A DNA stretch of 10,039 nucleotides. Origin: Baffinella frigidus (Eukaryota > Cryptophyceae > Cryptomonadales > Baffinellaceae). The stretch's first letter is position 1, and every line of letters begins with the position of its first letter. Of this stretch, positions 7,171-10,039 are shown piece after piece. The stretch is from NCBI GenBank assembly GCA_026770585.1, contig MU646373.1, positions 337,278 through 347,316 of the forward strand, in the 5' to 3' direction. A model generated the notes under the pieces. The model made no database searches, was not told where the DNA came from, and saw only the letters and a program-made list of their open reading frames with translations. The position numbers and the translations under genes are program-made.

Positions 7171-7405
7171 GTGAAGCAGGCTCCTTGAGGGGCGTCTGCA
7201 CAGCGTACAGGGGTACCTCGCTCATAAGAAAACGCCTCCCCCCTAAGGACCGCCTTAGGGCCCTAGGCATAGGCCTACTGTAGGCTCCTATGGGGGGGAG
7301 CTTTCTTATGAGCGGGGTACCCCTGCACGCTGAGAGGGTGCCTGTCTGCGACGGCACCTTTCCGCACAGCGCCCCTGCTTGCCAGCCTGCGAGAGCCTGC
7401 TTCAC
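7171..7405. repeat. Possible element M enclosing MITE B copy 2
   Basis: GTGAAGCAGGCTC at 7171 is exactly inverted as GAGCCTGCTTCAC at 7393-7405. Between them lies one B element with 36-80 bases on each side. The outer pair could be an older palindromic element into which B inserted, but only the 13-base ends support this. Confidence 0.4.
7208..7325 (+). mobile_element. MITE family B, copy 2
   Basis: 118 bases with the same ends (CAGGGGTACCTCGCTCATAA). The left flank is TA (7206-7207); the right flank is CA, presumably a mutated TA. Same orientation of the inner motif as copies 1, 4 and 6. Confidence 0.9.
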
Positions 7406-7426
7406 CTAGTCTGGTAGACTCAACCA

Positions 7427-7486
7427 CTGGGGACACGCCCCACGTAGGAGTAGTCGGAGTGACTTTACACAGTCACGTACCCTGTC
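7427..7486 (+). repeat. Short interspersed repeat G, diverged copy 2
   Basis: It keeps CGGAGTGACTTTACACAGTC and a weaker CCCCACGTAGGAGTAG in place of CCCCGTGTAGGATGA. It ends within about five bases of the left breakpoint of the inverted duplication at 7491. Confidence 0.65.
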
Positions 7487-7581
7487 GGGTGCACGCCCCC
7501 GAGTCGGCCACAAATCCCTCCTCGCGAAGGTCGACCGAGCTGGTGCACTCTGGTTTCTGAGATTTCGCCTCCGCTTCTGCC

Positions 7582-7760
7582 GATCTAATCGCGGCGAGTA
7601 TTTTAACAGAATACGATTTCGGGGATCTCCGATCCGATTTGCGACGAAATTTACTACACAGGCTTGACCATTTTAAAAAGTACAGACAAATAGTCTGGAA
7701 ATTTTCGCTGAAAATACTTTTAAAATCGTATTTTGTCAAAATACTCGTCCGGATGAGATC
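7582..7760. repeat. Palindromic element E, relative of D
   Basis: The ends pair over about 39 bases: GATCTAATC, then CGAGTATTTT and ACAGAATACGATTT. It shares AATACGATTTCGGGGATCTC with D and ends TCCGGATGAGATC, matching D's left terminus inverted. It sits inside the duplicated membrane-protein reading frame between codons that are contiguous in the source. Confidence 0.8.
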
Positions 7761-7840
7761 CTTCCGCCTCAAGTTTCCCGTCCTCTTCCACCGGTGTGAA
7801 CATCTCCGGGTGCTGGCGCACCCACAGGGATATTGGAATA

Positions 7841-7958
7841 CAGGGGTACCTCGCTCACAAGAAAGCGCCTCCCCCTAGGACCCTACAGTAGGCCTATGCC
7901 TAGGGCCTCATGGTGATCCCAGGGGAGGGGGGCGTTTCTTATGAGCGAGGTACCCCTG
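7841..7958 (-). mobile_element. MITE family B, copy 3 (empty site known)
   Basis: 118 bases with TA on both sides (7839-7840, 7959-7960). The uninterrupted source at 5304-5305 has a single TA in the same context (GTGGAGTATTCCC on plus). The inner motif is inverted relative to copies 1, 2, 4 and 6. Confidence 0.95.
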
Positions 7959-8030
7959 TACTCCACGGGCAGCAGATTAAGAAGCACACCAAGCACGCCA
8001 TGCCCACGTACGAGACTAGGGCGGTGAACG

Positions 8031-8103
8031 TCTGGCGGAGCCCTTAGTGGACGTGACTGTGTAAAGTCACTCGGGTCATCCTACACGGGGTAGTAGCCCC
8101 AGA
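8031..8103 (-). mobile_element. Repeat G, copy 3, with 5-base target duplication
   Basis: A 73-base insertion beginning TCTGG and ending CCAGA, flanked by GAACG on both sides (8026-8030, 8104-8108). The source carries this segment uninterrupted as CGTTC near 5235 on the plus strand. It contains the GTGACT/AGTCAC hairpin of the family. Confidence 0.85.
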
Positions 8104-8315
8104 GAACGCGCTCCATGCCAGCTCCTCGCCCCAACACGGCTCCAGCTCGCCCGCCATCCCTCTCAGCAGACCGTGTAGACTCGCCCCCCCCCCGCTGACT
8201 TGCACACCCCACCCCGACACTCCTCCGCCCTCTTTCTCAGGCGCTCGAGAAACGTGGCTGCGCCAAAGGTTCAGCGAAGGAGGAGGAGGGGAGGCCTAAG
8301 TGAATCTACGCCGCC

Positions 8316-8366
8316 GTCCTCATAACCTTGCGTCCTTAGATGCCCATAGAGTCTAGATACCCACAG
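8316..8366 (+). repeat. 51-base repeat H, copy 1
   Basis: It matches 9177-9227 at 46 of 51 positions (GTCCTCATAACC, GCGTCCTTA, CTAGATACCCACAG). Here it lies in sequence that replaced about 25 bases of the source promoter. No strong inverted repeat was seen in it. Confidence 0.75.
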
Positions 8367-8554
8367 GAGGGGAACAAGAGACGTAACTCTGGCTGCACGG
8401 ACTCGAAAAATACCATACTTGTTGGACGTGACCAGTCCTCAAAAGTTGACCGATGTGTACCAGAAACCCAGTCAACTTAGCAATAGTCCGGCAACGAAAG
8501 AGCTGTTATCGTTTCAGGACGCATCAGGCCCCGCGGCTGTTCTTGACCAGCAGC

Positions 8555-8751
8555 ATGGCCGGAGTCATGCCCGAACTTCCGGAGAGCCTGGGGCCCGCCA
8601 ACGAGTACAGGGGTACCTCGCTCATAAGAAAACACCCCCCCCCCTCCTAGGACCGTCACAGGGCCCTAGGCATAGGCCTACCGTAGGGTCCTAGGGGGGG
8701 GGCGTTTCTCTCATGAGCGAGGTGCCCCTGTACCTCATCAAGGCCAAGCAG
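8555..8751 (+). pseudogene. Copy of Vta1-like exon 1 split by a MITE
   Basis: The start MAGVMPELPESLGPANEY matches the real exon 1 with few changes. MITE B copy 4 then interrupts the next codon, after which LIKAKQ and the donor GTCTCC resume at 8731-8751. Only 43 bases of intron follow before homology ends, and no second exon is present, so no product is expected. Confidence 0.9.
8608..8730 (+). mobile_element. MITE family B, copy 4 (empty site known)
   Basis: 123 bases with TA on both sides (8606-8607, 8731-8732). The single TA of the empty site lies at 4802-4803 in the source exon. The right end has slight damage (TTTCTCTCATGAGCGAGG). Confidence 0.95.
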
Positions 8752-8794
8752 GTCTCCTCCCCCGCCCTGATCCACCCTGCCGCTTACTGGGGTG

Positions 8795-9176
8795 CGTATC
8801 TGGACAACTACTAGATGCTCGGATTACTTTCCAATGCCTGCGGAACGCGCGCACATATTGCAGACAGCCGCGCGATGGCATCTCGCAGAGTGCAAAGATA
8901 CAAGGGGCGTCCGGCGCGGGGCGGCAGCAGCTCGAGACACGGCGCCGTGCGAGTAGAGGCGTTTACTGAGAGAAGGACCACACTTTTCCCCTGATAGTTG
9001 GCGTCCCGGGACGAAGAGACGCTCGCGCAACTCTAACGCCGGGTGGAGGCCGCGAGCACGGCGTCTGCCCTTCCTCAATCGCGAAGCAGGGAACACCGCT
9101 GACTACGAGGAGCTGCGCGGCATGCCATCAGACCCGCGATGGATCCCCGGGGAGACACGTCGAAGGCCCAAGTGGC
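8795..9176. other. Region past the duplication, no confident gene
   Basis: There is no homology to the source segment. The last part (about 9088-9165, plus) has a coding-like stretch YEELRGMPSDPRWIPGE after an acceptor-like GCGAAGCAG, but no family was recognised and no continuous gene can be built. Confidence 0.4.
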
Positions 9177-9227
9177 GTCCTCATAACCGTGCGTCCTTAC
9201 ATACCCTTAGAGCCTAGATACCCACAG
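9177..9227 (+). repeat. 51-base repeat H, copy 2
   Basis: Second copy of the repeat at 8316-8366. The flanks of the two copies differ, so the homology is confined to this unit. Coding-like sequence lies on both sides here, which suggests insertion into an older gene fragment. Confidence 0.75.
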
Positions 9228-9330
9228 AGAACGCGGCGCAGATCATTCGTCGCTTCTTGACACAGAGGCGGCGAGGATGAGCTCGAGCGCGCCCTGCAAC
9301 CGGAGAAGCTCGGCATCCAGGGCCAGCACC
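9228..9330. other. Possible coding remnant
   Basis: On plus, AAQIIRRFLTQRRR is followed after a one-base shift by EDELERALQPEKLGIQGQHL. On minus, LALDAELLRLQGALELILAA ends at a stop. Either strand could be a helical protein fragment. Neither has splice signals or a partner that would settle it. Confidence 0.25.
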
Positions 9331-9331
9331 T

Positions 9332-9353
9332 GGTTTAGGGTTTAGGGTTCAGG
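9332..9353 (+). repeat. Short telomere-like tract
   Basis: GTTTAGGGTTTAGGGTTCAG: three TTTAGGG-type units, same orientation as 79-226. Confidence 0.8.
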
Positions 9354-9360
9354 GTCTTGG

Positions 9361-9433
9361 CCACAGACACGCGTCAGTGGGCCGCAGACACGCGTCAGTC
9401 ATCCACAGAGACTCGTCGGTGAGCCACAGAGAG
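9361..9433 (+). repeat. 21-bp tandem repeat, about 3.5 units
   Basis: Units start CCACAGACACGCGTCAGT, CCGCAGACACGCGTCAGT, CCACAGAGACTCGTCGGT, then a partial CCACAGAGAG. GAGCCACAGGG recurs after the A/B nest at about 9653. In one plus frame the unit reads PQTRVSG, PQTRVSH, PQRLVGE. A 21-base unit keeps frame, but no surrounding gene was found. Confidence 0.8.
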
Positions 9434-9616
9434 GTCCTAGGCAGGTCCTAGGGCCCTAGAGCGGTACCTCGCTCATAAGAAACCGCCTCCTCCTAGGACC
9501 CTACAGTAGACCTATGCCCAGGGCCCTACGGTGGTCCTTGTGGGGTGGGCGTTTCTCATGAGCAAGGTACTCTTGTACGGTAGGGCGTATGAGCCTTCTG
9601 GCCAGTGAAGGGATAG
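9431..9616. repeat. Element A, copy 2, split by a nested MITE B
   Basis: GAGGTCCTAGGCAGGTCCTA and GGGCCCTA (9431-9458) and CGGTAGGGCGTATGAGCC (9578-9595) match element A at 501-548, where they are contiguous. MITE B copy 5 separates them. The left terminal repeat of A is absent here, replaced by the 21-bp repeat, and the right end is decayed. Confidence 0.85.
9459..9575 (-). mobile_element. MITE family B, copy 5, nested in element A
   Basis: 117 bases; the ends are more diverged (GAGCGGTACCTCGCTC, GGTACTCTTG). TA lies on both sides (9457-9458, 9576-9577), and the empty site in element A copy 1 is the single TA at 527-528. The inner motif is inverted, like copy 3. Confidence 0.9.
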
Positions 9617-9662
9617 CCACAGGGCGGCTCGTGGAGTCGCCTCCTCCCAGTGAGCCACAGGG

Positions 9663-9818
9663 CTTATTTCAAATAAACACTGCTACGAGTCGTTTTCCTA
9701 AAGTCAATTCCCCTACAAAATCCGTCAACGTTTTGTTTAATCTACGCATAAGTTGACAGATTTGTAGGGGAATTGACTTAAGGAAAAACGACTTCTAGAA
9801 GTGTCTATTTAAGATAAG
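9663..9818. repeat. Palindromic element I
   Basis: Arms of about 70 bases begin CTTATTTCAAATAAACACT and contain CTAAAGTCAATTCCCCTACA. The right arm carries the complement with few changes. Almost the whole 156 bases can fold as one hairpin. It is AT-rich against a GC-rich background, and there is no reading frame. Confidence 0.85.
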
Positions 9819-9842
9819 GGTCAAGTGCGGAGATGCCTCCTA

Positions 9843-9959
9843 CAGGGGTACCTCGCTCATAAGAAACAGCCCCCCCCATAGGACCACAATAGGGCCCTGG
9901 GCATAGAGGTACTGTAGGGTCCTAGGGGGTGGCGTTTTCTTATGAGCGAGGTACCCCTG
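9843..9959 (+). mobile_element. MITE family B, copy 6
   Basis: 117 bases, ends intact (CAGGGGTACCTCGCTCATAA), TA on both sides (9841-9842, 9960-9961). It lies 24 bases from palindromic element I. Confidence 0.95.
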
Positions 9960-10039
9960 TAGCGGGGGCGTGCAGGAGGGGGTGAGAGCGCGTGGGCGGG
10001 AGCAAGTGGGGGGAGACGCGGGAGGAGTGTGCAGGGGGG

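Larger units (their letters stand above)
7491..8157 (-). pseudogene. Broken copy of the membrane-protein gene head
   Basis: The start codon region reads MAGELEPCWGEELAWS, close to the intact gene. Repeat G then interrupts the codons for the start of the membrane segment, MITE B copy 3 interrupts the PWSI codons, and element E interrupts the Lys/Glu stretch. Homology ends in REEGFVADSGA, near residue 93 of the intact protein. No complete product is possible. Confidence 0.85.
7491..8794. repeat. Inverted, insertion-riddled copy of 4726-5466
   Basis: Read on the minus strand, this follows the source from the membrane-protein coding region back through the divergent promoter to half of Vta1-like intron 1. 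It then ends at CGCTTACTGGGGTG (8794). Five insertions account for the length difference: E (7582-7760), B3 (7841-7958), G3 (8031-8103), an H-containing replacement near 8297-8380, and B4 (8608-8730). The two arms lie about 2 kb apart. Confidence 0.9.

Noticed and set aside
7001-9959. Proteins with GTSLIRK or MSEVPLY motifs
   Set aside because: These peptides are translations of the terminal repeats of MITE B and appear at each copy in either strand; they are not genes.
7171-9959. CRISPR array from the repeated 24-base termini
   Set aside because: The repeats are inverted pairs bounding 117-123 base elements with TA duplications, not direct repeats with spacers, and the genome is eukaryotic.

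Overview
The window looks like nuclear DNA of a GC-rich protist, probably an alga. The evidence is spliceosomal introns, Arabidopsis-type heptamer telomere-like repeats (TTTAGGG), a eukaryote-specific ESCRT gene and a dense population of short palindromic transposon-like elements. From memory only, the peptides encoded across the commonest repeat (GTSLIRK and MSEVPLY) recall hypothetical proteins of cryptophyte genomes; this was not checked.

Layout. Bases 1-75 are a pure G run, probably an assembly or sequencing edge, followed by a telomere-like array to 226. From 4854 down to about 229, on the minus strand, lies a Vta1/LIP5 homologue (regulator of the Vps4 ATPase in ESCRT-III disassembly). 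It is split into about eleven tiny exons. Nine consecutive exons are well supported by the order and spacing of family motifs. All their introns are phase 0 and nearly all are flanked by AG|GT. The introns are packed with palindromic elements, a GA microsatellite, an 11-bp minisatellite and telomere-like heptamers. Bases 4855-5184 form a short divergent promoter. On the plus strand, 5185-6447 encodes an unrecognised single-span membrane protein with a long disordered tail, one apparent 1-base frameshift and one intron.

From 7491 to 8794 there is an inverted, decayed copy of 4726-5466: the divergent promoter plus the heads of both genes. The intact source has none of the elements, whereas the copy has taken five insertions. 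This gives natural filled-site/empty-site pairs. They show that the commonest element (six copies, 117-123 bp) inserts at TA, as Tc1/mariner-type MITEs do, and that a second family makes a 5-bp duplication (GAACG). The rest, 8795-10039, is repeat-rich: a short tandem repeat, a MITE nested inside another palindromic element, another long palindrome, and weak traces of coding sequence.

The two genes share a promoter but nothing in the sequence says that their products work together. The main interest is evolutionary: a gene broken up by uniform phase-0 introns with unusual donors, in a region being colonised by several non-autonomous element families whose insertion chemistry can be read from the window itself.
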